Positions 23,431 to 32,225 of a stretch of 34,706 nt of DNA are shown here, in pieces. Location of the stretch: the NCBI GenBank assembly GCA_937958145.1, contig CALGOE010000232.1, positions 1 to 34,706 of the forward strand, read 5' to 3'. The position numbers were made by a program, and so were the translations under genes. The notes beneath the pieces are model-generated. The model worked only from the letters and a program-made list of their open reading frames with translations, searched no databases and was not told the origin of the DNA. The DNA is from an uncultured Desulfobacca sp. (lineage in GTDB: Bacteria > Desulfobacterota > Desulfobaccia > Desulfobaccales > Desulfobaccaceae). Within the stretch, counting starts at the first letter, position 1; every line of letters starts with the position of its first letter.

Positions 23431-24879
23431 ATGAAAAAGACATGGTTACTGGTCTTGGCGGTGGCAGTGCTGGTCTGCCTGCCGTTGACTGCCCAGGCCA
23501 AAACGGAATTCGAGTTGGGCGGCTATATCCGCTTGGATGCCATGTGGAACAGCCAGCAGGGCATCAACTATGCGCTGTCCAACTATTCAGCGCGTAACAA
23601 CGTCGCCAACGCCAACCATGGCAAGTTCATGATGAACGCCAACGCCACCCGCTTCAATTTTACCGTTAAAGGTCCGGAACTCTGGGGCGGCAAAGTGACC
23701 GGCTTCATCGAAGTGGACTTTGACGGCGGTGATGGCACGAATGTCGGCCGGACCGTGGCCGGTCGGCAAAACAACTGGACGGCGACAAATGAATCTTCGT
23801 TTAACCAAGCCAAGCTGCGGCTGCGCCATGCCATGTTCAAGATGGCCTGGACCGACCGGGAAATTATCTTCGGTCAGTTCTGGTCCATCAACAGTGAATT
23901 TATCCCGGAAACGGCCGATTCCGGTGCCTATTGCCTCTACGGTGCCACCCAGCTGCGTATCCCGCAGGTCCGTTATACCCACAAGTTTGATAATGGCATC
24001 AGTGCTTCTTTGGCCATTGAAGCACCGCAGAACGGCCGCTGGGGTCTGAACGTGGACGCCACCAACCCCATTGAAGGTGAAGTGAGCGAAACCCCGATGG
24101 TGGAAGCCAAGGTCCGGTTTGAGCAGGATCTGTACGGCAAGGCCGCCTGGTATGGCAAGCCCCGGGGCTTCTATGTGGGCGTCGGCGCCGGCTACTTCCG
24201 GACCCGGAACAACCCGGTGAACTTCGCAGCCGGCGATTGGCGGACCTGGGGGCAGGATAACTTCCAGGCTCCTGCTGTGGCGATGAATGTGAACCAGTCC
24301 GAGTATCAGAACCACTGGTTGGCGTTGATCGAAAACTTCACCCCCATCATCCCCACCACCACCAAAAGCCTGGCGGGGACCTTGGGACTGGCACATCAGT
24401 GGTGGATCGGCCAGGGCGTCTCGGCTTGGCGGATTGATCTTCCCGGCAACGATCGTTTCTATGCCTTCCGCGGTTTTGATCCAGTTACTGCCAACTACAA
24501 CTATAACCTCACCTTCGTGAAACGGTATGGCGGCAATGTCCAGCTACAGTACTACTGGACTGAGGAGATTTATACCAACGTCAATTTCGGCTTCCAGAAA
24601 TCCTGGGGCATCACCCAACAGCGGGATGCCTTCCTGGCCGCGGCCATGGCTGCCAACCCGGCCGGCTATGTGTATGCCAACCCGTTGGGTTATGATCCCA
24701 TCGTCAGCTCCTGGAGAGCCGGTGTGACCCAGTGGTATCGACCGATTCCGGCGGTCAAGTTCGCTCTGCAGTATTCTTACATGCGGACGAATTATTTCCA
24801 GGACACCACGGTCAACAGCAGCAAGACCAAATATGGCGAGAACCATTCCCTCATGGCCAACGCCTGGTATATGTTCTAA
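23431..24879 (+). CDS. Outer-membrane beta-barrel porin-like protein
   Basis: The protein has 482 residues. A classical signal peptide (residues 1-23, cleaved after TAQA) precedes a mature protein of alternating hydrophobic and polar residues. It is rich in Asn, Gly, Tyr and Trp and ends in phenylalanine, as outer-membrane barrels do. Segments like FELGGYIRLDAMW and the repeated aromatic girdle residues fit a general porin of the kind seen in sulfate reducers. AAGGGGGGAACA precedes the ATG. It has its own strong promoter and a strong terminator, so it is a monocistronic, probably abundant protein. The substrate is unknown. It follows the sensory block but is not linked to it by overlap. Confidence 0.88.
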   Translation: MKKTWLLVLAVAVLVCLPLTAQAKTEFELGGYIRLDAMWNSQQGINYALSNYSARNNVANANHGKFMMNANATRFNFTVKGPELWGGKVTGFIEVDFDGGDGTNVGRTVAGRQNNWTATNESSFNQAKLRLRHAMFKMAWTDREIIFGQFWSINSEFIPETADSGAYCLYGATQLRIPQVRYTHKFDNGISASLAIEAPQNGRWGLNVDATNPIEGEVSETPMVEAKVRFEQDLYGKAAWYGKPRGFYVGVGAGYFRTRNNPVNFAAGDWRTWGQDNFQAPAVAMNVNQSEYQNHWLALIENFTPIIPTTTKSLAGTLGLAHQWWIGQGVSAWRIDLPGNDRFYAFRGFDPVTANYNYNLTFVKRYGGNVQLQYYWTEEIYTNVNFGFQKSWGITQQRDAFLAAAMAANPAGYVYANPLGYDPIVSSWRAGVTQWYRPIPAVKFALQYSYMRTNYFQDTTVNSSKTKYGENHSLMANAWYMF

Positions 24880-24903
24880 CCATCGCAATATCTTGACTTA
24901 ATC

Positions 24904-24938
24904 AAGCCCACAGGGTATGATCCCTGTGGGCTTTTTGT
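24904..24938 (+). terminator. Intrinsic terminator of the porin gene
   Basis: GCCCACAGGG (24906-24915) and CCCTGTGGGC (24922-24931) make a perfect 10-bp stem with a 6-base loop, followed by TTTTTGTTTT. Two A residues before the stem pair with the first Ts. Confidence 0.95.
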
Positions 24939-25007
24939 TTTGCCGAAAGGGGTAAACCGGGTGGCGCCCGGAGACAGCGCTTATTTCTTCTGAACGAGGA
25001 GTCAAGG

Positions 25008-26168
25008 ATGAGGTCTCCTGCAGGCAACAAGTTTGTCTTGACCATAGGTATGATTCTTATTTTCCTGGCGGTGCTGCCGGGGTGTACGACCATCAAAAAA
25101 TGGACCGGTTTGCAGACTGCGGATGATGAGGAAGTGGCCCAGGAGGCCAAGGAGGCGGCGACGACGCCCGAAGCGGTCGGGGATACAGTGGTCATTGGCG
25201 GCAAGACCTATGTGCGGGGCCGCAACCCATATTACCTGACCTATCCGGCGGAACCGGAATATGTCTATTATGAAAAAGGCAAGGAATTCACTGGCTTGGG
25301 CGATGTCATCGCCAAATGGCGGGACCGCCGGAGTGGGAAAGAGAAAGGACTGGCCGGAGTGCCGCCGGAAAAGGTCCAGGAAATGGTACGGGCCGAGGTG
25401 GAACGGATCCTGCGGGAACAGGGCCGCGGCGGTGATATCTTTGTCTCCAAGGTGAAAGCCACCAGCCCCTACAGCGGCCGGGCCGTGGCGGTGGTGCCGG
25501 CCTTACGGGAAACCCCGAAAGGCTACGATGGCTTAAACCTAACCCTGGCCAATAATCTGCGGGCCGATCTGGCGCGGCAGCGGGATCTGGTGGTCATGCC
25601 CGAGGCGGCCACCAAAGAAGCTGAGGCCAAACTGATCGGCAGCAAGATCACCACCAGCCGCAATATCCAGGCGCTGGGGCACGCTTTGGGCGTCCAGGGG
25701 GTGATTATCACCCAAGTGATCCCGCCGGGCTATAAAGACAGCTCGGGTTACGTGGCCCTGAGCCTTTATGAGACCTTTAACGGCTCGGAGGTCAAGACGA
25801 TCCTGGAGCCCTTTGCGGCCAGCGAGGCCAAGACCGAGGTGGCCAACAAGGTGGTGAGCCGCAGCAGTATTCTCTTGGGCAACGAAATCCGGGGCCTGGA
25901 ATGGTTCGGCCGCATTGAATTTATGGAAAAAGAAAAAATTTTCGTCAACGTTGGCAACAATGCCGGTCTGAAGCCGGGCAAACTGCTGCAGGTGGTGCAG
26001 CCGGGCAAAGAAGTCCGCAACCCCCAGACCAATGCCCTGTTGGGTTATACCAATGATGTGGCCAAGGGGGAACTGCGGGTGACGGAAGTCCTGGGGAAGA
26101 ATGCCGTGGCCGCAGTGGCGGTGAGCGGTGGGCCGTTCCAGCCCAATGATCTGGTGAAGCCCAGGTAA
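25008..26168 (+). CDS. Lipoprotein with CsgG/FlgT-like domains
   Basis: The protein has 386 residues. A lipoprotein signal ends in Val-Leu-Pro-Gly-Cys with Cys26 lipidated. A charged linker is followed by a TolB-N/CsgG-like alpha-beta domain (about 150-275), with SGRAVAVVPALRE, NNLRADLARQRDLVVMPE and the LGVQGVIITQVI strand. A C-terminal small beta domain resembles the FlgT C-terminal domain, with VNVGNNAGLKPGKLLQVV. FlgT and CsgG-like proteins sit at the outer membrane or periplasm, in flagellar base or secretion structures. No flagellar or curli gene is nearby, so I do not assign a complex. GAACGAGGAG precedes the ATG. Confidence 0.72.
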   Translation: MRSPAGNKFVLTIGMILIFLAVLPGCTTIKKWTGLQTADDEEVAQEAKEAATTPEAVGDTVVIGGKTYVRGRNPYYLTYPAEPEYVYYEKGKEFTGLGDVIAKWRDRRSGKEKGLAGVPPEKVQEMVRAEVERILREQGRGGDIFVSKVKATSPYSGRAVAVVPALRETPKGYDGLNLTLANNLRADLARQRDLVVMPEAATKEAEAKLIGSKITTSRNIQALGHALGVQGVIITQVIPPGYKDSSGYVALSLYETFNGSEVKTILEPFAASEAKTEVANKVVSRSSILLGNEIRGLEWFGRIEFMEKEKIFVNVGNNAGLKPGKLLQVVQPGKEVRNPQTNALLGYTNDVAKGELRVTEVLGKNAVAAVAVSGGPFQPNDLVKPR

Positions 26169-26182
26169 CGGGAAGAGGGCGC

Positions 26183-27349
26183 ATGCCTTTTGATCTGCGG
26201 GCCCTGCGGGACCAATTGGACCGCCAGGAAGACGAAACTCTGTCGCCCTATGCCACCAAGAGCCGGCAGGCCATCCGCCGCCAGTACGAGGAGCGCATTG
26301 CGGCCGGCCATCGGCAGAACTTTGCCGTGGACGCCGACCGGATCCTCCACTCCCGGGCCTACACCCGTTATATTGACAAGACCCAGGTCTTTTACCTCAT
26401 TGACCACGAGCACATCAGCCATCGGGTGCTGCATGTCCAACTGCTTTCCAAGATTTCCCGAACCATCGGCCGCTACCTGCGCCTGAACGAGGACCTGCTG
26501 GAGGCCATCGCCCTGGGGCACGACATCGGCCACCCGCCCTTTGGTCACGACGGCGAGGCCATCCTGTCGCAGCTCTGTGTGGAGCACGGCGTAGGGCCTT
26601 TTCTGCATAGCATTCAGGGGGTCAGGTTTCTGGACAGGATCGAGAAGGGCGGTCGGGGGCTGAACTTAAGCCTGCAGGTCTTGGATGGCATCCTCTGTCA
26701 TGATGGAGAGATACATCAGGAGCGCCTGGCCCCGGACCGGGAAAAAAGTTTTGCCGATTTTTACCAGGAGATCGACCGGAAGCAGGACGACCCCCACGCC
26801 GCCCTCAAACCCATGACCCTGGAAGGCTGCGTGGTGCGCCTGGCCGATACCATCAGCTACATCGGCCGGGACCTGGAAGATGCCATCCTCCTGAAGTTGG
26901 TGGACCGCAACGATCTGCCGGAGATGGTCAGGGAGCGGCTGGGACAGACCAATGGGACGATTATTTATTCGCTGGTGTCGGACCTGATCACCCAGAGCCA
27001 GAACAAGAATTACGTCTGCTACAGCCGGGACATCGGCGAGGCCCTAAAGGCCTTAAAGGAATTCAACTACCGCCAGATCTACCAGGACCCCCGCATCAAG
27101 GCTCAGACTGACAAGATCGCCGAACTTTTTGCCAACATGTTCCGCCGGTTTCTCCGGGATGTGGCAGACGAGCGGCGGGACTCCCCCATTTGGACGGATT
27201 TCCTGGCGGGAATGAAGCCGGCTTATCTGGAGGCGCACCAGCCGGCGGAGATGGTGCGGGATTTTATCGCCTCCATGACGGATGCCTATTTTCTCCGCCA
27301 ATGCCAGGAGCTGTTCTTCCCCAAGACCATCCCCGTGCCCTTTGTTTAG
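26183..27349 (+). CDS. dgt: dGTPase-like HD-domain triphosphohydrolase
   Basis: The 388-residue HD-domain protein has the metal-binding set of the dGTPase family: SHRVLHV with His80 and His84, then GHDIGHPPFGHDGE with the His-Asp pair at 113-114, and a later Asp in VRLADTISY. The family cleaves dNTPs, often dGTP, to the nucleoside and tripolyphosphate in the cytoplasm. The length fits the dGTPase-like group rather than E. coli Dgt (about 505 residues), so substrate preference is uncertain. AAGAGGG precedes the start and the gene follows the lipoprotein by 14 bp. It ends 62 bp before the convergent TatD gene. Some dGTPases act against phage by dNTP depletion, but nothing here shows that role. 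Confidence 0.9.
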   Translation: MPFDLRALRDQLDRQEDETLSPYATKSRQAIRRQYEERIAAGHRQNFAVDADRILHSRAYTRYIDKTQVFYLIDHEHISHRVLHVQLLSKISRTIGRYLRLNEDLLEAIALGHDIGHPPFGHDGEAILSQLCVEHGVGPFLHSIQGVRFLDRIEKGGRGLNLSLQVLDGILCHDGEIHQERLAPDREKSFADFYQEIDRKQDDPHAALKPMTLEGCVVRLADTISYIGRDLEDAILLKLVDRNDLPEMVRERLGQTNGTIIYSLVSDLITQSQNKNYVCYSRDIGEALKALKEFNYRQIYQDPRIKAQTDKIAELFANMFRRFLRDVADERRDSPIWTDFLAGMKPAYLEAHQPAEMVRDFIASMTDAYFLRQCQELFFPKTIPVPFV

Positions 27350-27411
27350 GGGAAAGGGAAACGGCGTTTGAGCCGAGAACGATTCAAGAAATAAATTTCC
27401 CGCCTTTTTTC

Positions 27412-28236
27412 CTATACGGCCCTTATTTTCCCATTTTCCCTTTGCTGCCCCCCATCCGGGTGAATCCCGAAAACCCGGCAGGTGTTTTCCCAGGTCTGGG
27501 CGGCGATGTCCGCCAAAGGCTGCTGGCGGAGTTCAGCCAGGGTCTGGGCGGTAAACCGGACATAAGCCGGCTCGTTGCGTTGGCCCCGGCGGGGTTGGGG
27601 GCTGAGGTAAGGGGCATCGGTTTCGATGAGGAGGCGCTCCAGGGGCAGGCGCCGGGCCGCGTCGTGCAGGGGTTTGGCATTGGGATAGGTCAGGACGCCG
27701 GAGAAGGAAATCTCCAGACCCAGGTCCAGAAAAGCCACGGCTTCATCATAGGTGCCGCTGAAACAGTGCATGACGCCGCCAGCCAGGCGCTGGCGGTAGT
27801 CCCGCAGGATGGCCAGGGTGCGGGCGGTGGCGTCCCGGGTGTGGATGACCACCGGTTTGGCATGGCTGATGGCCAGGTCCAGGAACTGGCGGAAAACGTG
27901 TTCCTGGATATCTTCGGGGGCCCGGCGGCGGTAAAAGTCCAGGCCGATTTCGCCCAGGGCGACGACTTTGGGGTCGGCGAGAAGGTCGGCGACCGCGGCT
28001 AGATCGGCGCCGGAGACGCCAGCGGCGCCGTGGGGGTGGACGCCGGCGGTGGCATAGATCCAGGGATAGCCGCGGGCGGTGGCCAGGACCTGGCGGGAAT
28101 TTTTCACGCTGATGCCGACATTAATGATAAGTCCGACCCCGGCTTCCTGGGCCTGTTGAATGATGTTGCTCTGATCAGCAGCGTATTCGGGCATATCCAG
28201 GTGCGCGTGGGCGTCGGCCAGGCGTGGAGTGGGCAT
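27412..28236 (-). CDS. TatD-family metal-dependent hydrolase
   Basis: The 274-residue TIM-barrel hydrolase has the complete TatD metal set: the His-x-His in DAHAHLD, the Glu in LGEIGLDFY, His in VIHTRDA, His in MHCFSGT and Asp in IETDAPYLSP. TatD proteins are cytoplasmic deoxyribonucleases or related esterases. It lies in a housekeeping-like setting next to the dGTPase-like gene and 18 kb from the QatBC-like pair, so I treat it as the ordinary chromosomal copy, not QatD. It is divergent from the next gene, with a 76-bp AT-rich shared promoter region. Confidence 0.95.
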   Translation of the reverse strand: MPTPRLADAHAHLDMPEYAADQSNIIQQAQEAGVGLIINVGISVKNSRQVLATARGYPWIYATAGVHPHGAAGVSGADLAAVADLLADPKVVALGEIGLDFYRRRAPEDIQEHVFRQFLDLAISHAKPVVIHTRDATARTLAILRDYRQRLAGGVMHCFSGTYDEAVAFLDLGLEISFSGVLTYPNAKPLHDAARRLPLERLLIETDAPYLSPQPRRGQRNEPAYVRFTAQTLAELRQQPLADIAAQTWENTCRVFGIHPDGGQQRENGKIRAV

Positions 28237-28312
28237 ACGGCGGCATCCTATAGACGAACAATATTTCCTGTGATAAGATACCTAAAATTAACAGACTTCG
28301 CAAGGATAGGCA

Positions 28313-29137
28313 GTGTTGCAGCGTTTTTTCACCATCCTGCTGCTCCTGTGGGCCAGCGCCTCACCGGCAGCAGCAGAATTAAGTTATCTGGATCATACCT
28401 GGCAGAGCATCGGCAAAGGCCTGAGTTATACCCGCCTGGAGGTCTTGGAGACCAAAGAGGTGGTCGAGTCCCTGGCGGTGGTGCGCATTGATCCGAATCT
28501 GAATTCCTTCCGGGTCTATCACGGCCCACCCCAGCGGCTGCAGAGCTGGCAGGAGATGACCGAGGCGGCGGTGATCTTCAACGGCAGTTATTTTACCAAG
28601 GAGTGGCAACCCGTCGGCCTGGTGGTGAGCGACGGCCGACTCATCGGCCCGCGGCGCAATGTGGCCATGCGGGGGATGTTTGTGGCCGAACCCCGGGGGA
28701 TATCACCGGACCTGCCCCGGGCGACGATTCTGGACCTGGTGGCCAACCCGGTGGACGTCAATAAGCTGCCCTGGACGCAGGGGGTGATGTCATATCCGCT
28801 GCTGTTGGATTCCCGGGGGCGAATTCGGGTCAAAAAGACGGACTTGCAGGCACAGCGGACCGTCATCGGTACAGACCGCCGGGGCAATATTTTAGTCATA
28901 CACACGGCCGGTGATTTTTTTACGCTCTATGAATTGGCCAAATTCCTCAAGGCCAGCCCCCTGGAAATTGATGCAGCCTTGAATCTGGATGGCGGCTCAA
29001 AAGCGCAACTTGCCATCAAAACCCCGGATTTCAGTTTTTTCGCCCCGTCCTCACTGGAGCAGAGCGCCAGAGAGCTCTTTGATGTGACCGCCCCCTTGCT
29101 GCCGACGGTGATCGGGGTCTTTCCCCGGCAAGAATAA
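28313..29137 (+). CDS. Exported phosphodiester-glycosidase-like (NAGPA) protein
   Basis: The protein has 274 residues and begins at a GTG (28313) behind AAGGATAGG. A TTG directly after it is an alternative. A signal peptide (residues 1-21, ending AAA) precedes a phosphodiester glycosidase/DUF2233-type domain. Motifs are the early VIFNGSYF, the RTVIGTD strand and the C-terminal NLDGGSKAQLAI active-site loop. NAGPA-type proteins remove N-acetylglucosamine from phosphodiester-linked sugars, and bacterial copies are thought to act on cell-envelope glycans. The gene is 2 bp upstream of the next, in an apparent operon with a sigma-54 activator. Confidence 0.85.
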   Translation: MLQRFFTILLLLWASASPAAAELSYLDHTWQSIGKGLSYTRLEVLETKEVVESLAVVRIDPNLNSFRVYHGPPQRLQSWQEMTEAAVIFNGSYFTKEWQPVGLVVSDGRLIGPRRNVAMRGMFVAEPRGISPDLPRATILDLVANPVDVNKLPWTQGVMSYPLLLDSRGRIRVKKTDLQAQRTVIGTDRRGNILVIHTAGDFFTLYELAKFLKASPLEIDAALNLDGGSKAQLAIKTPDFSFFAPSSLEQSARELFDVTAPLLPTVIGVFPRQE

Positions 29138-29139
29138 TC

Positions 29140-29820
29140 GTGGCGGCCGCCTATCTCATTGTCGGGGCCGGACGTTTCGGGCAGTTGGCCTGGCGGCGCC
29201 TCCAGGCCCAAGACCCGGAAGCCCGGTTTCTGCTCGTGGATCAGGATCCCCAGAAGCTGGCCCGGTTGCCGGTGGAGGCCAATACCCGGATAATGCGGGC
29301 GTCGGGGCCGGCCGCGGTGGCCGCAATCTTGGCCGAAGAGACCTGGCCGGATTGGCTTATCCCGGCCATACCGGTGCATCTGGCCTTTGCCTGGCTGCTG
29401 CTGACGCCGCCGGCGGGCGAGACTTGGCTGCCGCTTCCGGTGCCGGCAGAGCTGGGTCAAGGTCTGCCGTTCCGGCAGCAAGGGCCAGAGGGGGAGGTCT
29501 ACCTGAGTCTGGCCACCGGCCTGTGCCCCGACGACTGCCCGGAACCGGCCCGGCGGTGCGGCTTGACAGGCGCCCCCCGCCTCGGCAATCTCTTTGAGAT
29601 GCTGGCTCGCCAGCAGATCAGGGACTATAAGACATTGGTCTTGCGCAGCCGCCAACTGGCGCCGGGAGTAGGCGGGTATCGTCCGGCGGAGCTGTGGCGG
29701 TTGCGGGAAAAGGTAGTGCAGGCCGGGAAACGCCTGATTGTGTGTACTGCCTGTCGGTGTCATGGTGTCTGCCACGGCCTGGAAAGGTTGATCGGAAGGG
29801 AGTCCGAGGTTGGCATTTGA
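29140..29820 (+). CDS. Rossmann-fold NAD(P)-binding protein with Cys-rich sites
   Basis: This 226-residue protein starts at a GTG, 2 bp after the previous gene. The N-terminus is a TrkA-N-like Rossmann fold with the Gly-x-Gly-x-x-Gly motif VGAGRFG (8-14) and an acidic end of the second strand (LLVDQDP). Seven cysteines lie in two groups: Cys129-x3-Cys133-x6-Cys140 and Cys202-x2-Cys205-x-Cys207-x3-Cys211. They could hold a 4Fe-4S cluster or zinc. I recognise no named family. The stop overlaps the sigma-54 activator by 11 bp. That activator has no sensor domain, so this protein may sense NAD(H) or redox state for it. This is inference. Confidence 0.7.
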   Translation: MAAAYLIVGAGRFGQLAWRRLQAQDPEARFLLVDQDPQKLARLPVEANTRIMRASGPAAVAAILAEETWPDWLIPAIPVHLAFAWLLLTPPAGETWLPLPVPAELGQGLPFRQQGPEGEVYLSLATGLCPDDCPEPARRCGLTGAPRLGNLFEMLARQQIRDYKTLVLRSRQLAPGVGGYRPAELWRLREKVVQAGKRLIVCTACRCHGVCHGLERLIGRESEVGI

Positions 29821-30772
29821 TCGGAGCGGCATCATCGGGGAATCCCCGCCCATGCAGGAAATTTTCCAACTCCTGGAACTGGCGGCGCCCACTGACGCCA
29901 CCATCCTGCTGTTGGGGGAAACAGGGACCGGCAAGGAGCTGATCGCCCGGGCCATTCATCACAATAGCCCCCGGCGGGAAGGGCCGTTCGTGGTAGTGAA
30001 CTGTGCCGCCATACCCGAGACCTTGCTGGAAAGCGATCTCTTCGGCCATGAGCGGGGGGCCTTTACCGGCGCCGCGCAGCGCAAAAGCGGCCGCTTTGCC
30101 GCGGCCCACAGCGGGACGATCTTTTTGGATGAAATCGGCGAACTGCCCATGGCCATCCAGGCCAAGATTCTGCGGGTGATCCAGTTCAAGGAATTTGAGC
30201 CGTTGGGCAGTCATCTCACCCAGAAGGCAGACGTGCGGATCATCGCGGCCACCAACCGGTCATTAATGGATGAGGTCCGAGAGGGTCGCTTCCGGGAAGA
30301 CCTGTTCTATCGGCTGAACGTGGTCAGCCTGACCTTGCCGCCGCTGCGGCAGCGCCCCACGGACATCCCTTTGCTGGCGCAGCATTTTTTGGTCTATTAC
30401 AGCCGGAAAAATCATCGTACCATTCAAGGCCTGGAGCCTCCGGTCCTGGCCCGTTTGCAAGCCTATTCCTGGCCCGGCAATATCCGGGAGTTGGAAAATG
30501 TCATGGAACGGGCGGTGATCTTCTGCACCGAGCCGGTGTTGCGGGTGGAGCATCTCCCTGAATTCCTGCAGCAGGCCCGGCCGGAGGTCGGCGGAGCCAT
30601 GGCCGGCCCCGAACCTTCCCTCATGGACCTGGAACGGGAATTGATTTTTCGGACCCTGGAGAGGGTAGGCAATGACCGGCGGCAGGCGGCCCAGGTGTTG
30701 GGCATTTCCCTGGAGGAACTGGATTTTAAGCTCAAGGCCTATCAGTGGCGGGGGAGCGCCAGCGCGCACTAG
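29810..30772 (+). CDS. Sigma-54 activator without N-terminal sensor domain
   Basis: The 320-residue protein begins at a TTG and is nearly all AAA+ domain. Walker A GETGTGKE (near 36), GAFTGA (near 83), Walker B IFLDEIGE (near 104) and the C-terminal motif WPGNIRELENV are all present. A short Fis-like helix-turn-helix (about 280-310, NDRRQAAQVLGISLEEL) ends the protein. No receiver, PAS or GAF domain precedes the AAA+ part, unlike most of the family, so control must be in trans, as with PspF-type proteins. The overlapping Rossmann/Cys gene upstream is the best partner. Targets are unknown; I saw no clear sigma-54 site at its flanks. Confidence 0.92.
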   Translation: MAFDRSGIIGESPPMQEIFQLLELAAPTDATILLLGETGTGKELIARAIHHNSPRREGPFVVVNCAAIPETLLESDLFGHERGAFTGAAQRKSGRFAAAHSGTIFLDEIGELPMAIQAKILRVIQFKEFEPLGSHLTQKADVRIIAATNRSLMDEVREGRFREDLFYRLNVVSLTLPPLRQRPTDIPLLAQHFLVYYSRKNHRTIQGLEPPVLARLQAYSWPGNIRELENVMERAVIFCTEPVLRVEHLPEFLQQARPEVGGAMAGPEPSLMDLERELIFRTLERVGNDRRQAAQVLGISLEELDFKLKAYQWRGSASAH

Positions 30773-30800
30773 TTTCAGCGTATTGGCAAACCGCCGGCAA

Positions 30801-30841
30801 CAGGTTGTGGAAAAAGTGCCGGCAGGGGCGGGGCCGGGGGT
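30801..30841. repeat. GC-rich dispersed intergenic repeat
   Basis: CAGGTTGTGG is followed by AAAAAGTGCCGGCAGGGG and a G-rich tail. A close copy lies at 32099-32140 and a diverged one at 5636-5685. All begin soon after a stop codon. Confidence 0.6.
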
Positions 30842-30903
30842 CCAAGTCGCCTCCCTCCTCCCCTGAAACCCCGCCCCCTAACCCAAGAAGAGAGACGGAC
30901 ATC

Positions 30904-31575
30904 ATGTTTTTTCCACCACTGGTCATGTTTATGGTCGCCCTGTTTTTTGTGCTGACCATCTTTCTGTTTGCCTTTTTGCAGGTCGGGATCATTGGGGTGG
31001 CCTTTGCCAAACTGGGTCTGCCGCCGAGCTCCCTGTTCGGGATCATGATGGCCACCCTGCTGGGCAGCTTTGTCAATATCCCCATCGGTGAGTTGGAAGG
31101 CGGGCAGATCGTCGAAGATAAAGAGATCATTTATTTTGGGGTGCGCTACCGCCTGCCGACCCAGTATCGGCGGCAGAAAACGGTCTTGGCCATCAACGTC
31201 GGCGGCGCCCTCATCCCCCTGCTGATCTCTCTGTATCTGATCCTGAAGATGGCGAATGTCGTCCCGGCGGTCCTGGCGACGGGCGTGGTTACCGCCGTCG
31301 TCTATCGGATCTCCCGGCCCATCAAGGGCCTGGGCATCGGCATTCCGGCCCTCATCCCGCCGCTGGTGGCGGTCTTGGCCGCATATCTGTTCAGCAGTCC
31401 GGACCTGCGGGCGCCGGTAGCCTATATTGCCGGGACCTTGGGGACGCTGATCGGGGCCGATCTCCTGAGGCTGAACGACATTAAGCAGATGGGGGCACCG
31501 GTGGCCTCCATCGGCGGCGCCGGCACCTTTGACGGGGTCTTCTTGAGCGGTATCCTGGCGGTGCTGCTCAGCTGA
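30904..31575 (+). CDS. DUF1614 family membrane protein
   Basis: The protein has 223 residues with about six membrane helices. A conserved middle loop carries NIPIGELEG and the YFGVRYRLP segment, and the C-terminal part has GIPALIPPLVAV, LIGADLLRLNDI and GGAGTFDGVFLSG. These are the features of the DUF1614 family, whose role is unknown. The start at 30904 follows AGAAGAGAGACGG; the upstream in-frame extension runs through the GC-rich repeat. The gene lies between a sigma-54 activator and a BamE-like gene and may be co-transcribed with them. Confidence 0.88.
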   Translation: MFFPPLVMFMVALFFVLTIFLFAFLQVGIIGVAFAKLGLPPSSLFGIMMATLLGSFVNIPIGELEGGQIVEDKEIIYFGVRYRLPTQYRRQKTVLAINVGGALIPLLISLYLILKMANVVPAVLATGVVTAVVYRISRPIKGLGIGIPALIPPLVAVLAAYLFSSPDLRAPVAYIAGTLGTLIGADLLRLNDIKQMGAPVASIGGAGTFDGVFLSGILAVLLS

Positions 31576-31678
31576 CCGGGTCTCTTTGGGAAGAACTTTC
31601 TGCCCATCAAAAAATCTGCTGGCAATGGCAGCGGTCGGGTCGACTTCTGGCCGTATTTTCATGGAAAAGGAGAGCTGC

Positions 31679-32098
31679 ATGAGCCTGCGTCGACGTATCT
31701 GCCACGGTGTGATGCTTCTGGGGATGCTGCTGTGCCTCTTGGCTTGGCGGGATGTCACCGGCAATACCATCAATCCCCGCTATGTGGAGCGCATCCAGGA
31801 CGGCAAGACTACCAAAAATGAGATCATGCTGATGTTCGGCGATCCCCAGGAAATCAAGAGAACAGACAATACCATTGTCTACATCTACCGGAGCTTTAAA
31901 GATGCCCCGGCTCTGCCCTACAACCCGGACAAACGGCAGCCCAGTGCTCAATCCACCACCCCCTTCCTGGTGGATGAGGAGAAAAAAGTCCGGAAGGTGC
32001 AGGATAAAACCCAGGGCAAAATCCCCCGCAGCACCCTGGTGATCTATTTCACCACGGATGGCCAGACCGTGTCCGGGCACGAATATACTGAACACTAA
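31679..32098 (+). CDS. BamE/SmpA-like exported protein
   Basis: This 139-residue protein starts at the ATG at 31679, behind AAAGGAGAGCTGC. A basic N-terminus and a hydrophobic stretch (about 10-23) form a signal sequence without a clear lipobox. The mature part has a BamE-like segment, YVERIQDGKTTKNEIMLMFG, near residues 33-52, then DPQEI. BamE helps outer-membrane protein assembly. In this protein the linker after the BamE-like core is longer and basic, and its role is uncertain. It may be a paralogue rather than the main BamE. Confidence 0.75.
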   Translation: MSLRRRICHGVMLLGMLLCLLAWRDVTGNTINPRYVERIQDGKTTKNEIMLMFGDPQEIKRTDNTIVYIYRSFKDAPALPYNPDKRQPSAQSTTPFLVDEEKKVRKVQDKTQGKIPRSTLVIYFTTDGQTVSGHEYTEH

Positions 32099-32140
32099 CA
32101 GGTTGTTGCCACAATGCCGGCAGGGGAGGAGGCCGGGGGG
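32099..32140. repeat. GC-rich dispersed intergenic repeat, second copy
   Basis: CAGGTTGTTG, then ACAATGCCGGCAGGGG and a GGCCGGGGGG tail, matching the copy at 30801. It begins right after the stop of the BamE-like gene. Confidence 0.6.
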
Positions 32141-32225
32141 CGATGCCCCACCCCCAATCCCAGCGGGGGCTTTGGGCGGCGCCAAAAGCCTTTCTTTCCA
32201 TTTTCATGTCCGGCGGAGCCGCGCC

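Noticed and set aside
26183..27349. dGTPase-like gene as a phage-defence effector
   Set aside because: It sits among housekeeping-like genes and has no defence neighbour; nothing in the sequence separates it from an ordinary dNTPase.
27412..28236. TatD gene as the QatD nuclease of the QatBC-like module
   Set aside because: It lies 18 kb away on the opposite strand, beside a dGTPase-like gene, and has the ordinary length and motifs of housekeeping TatD.
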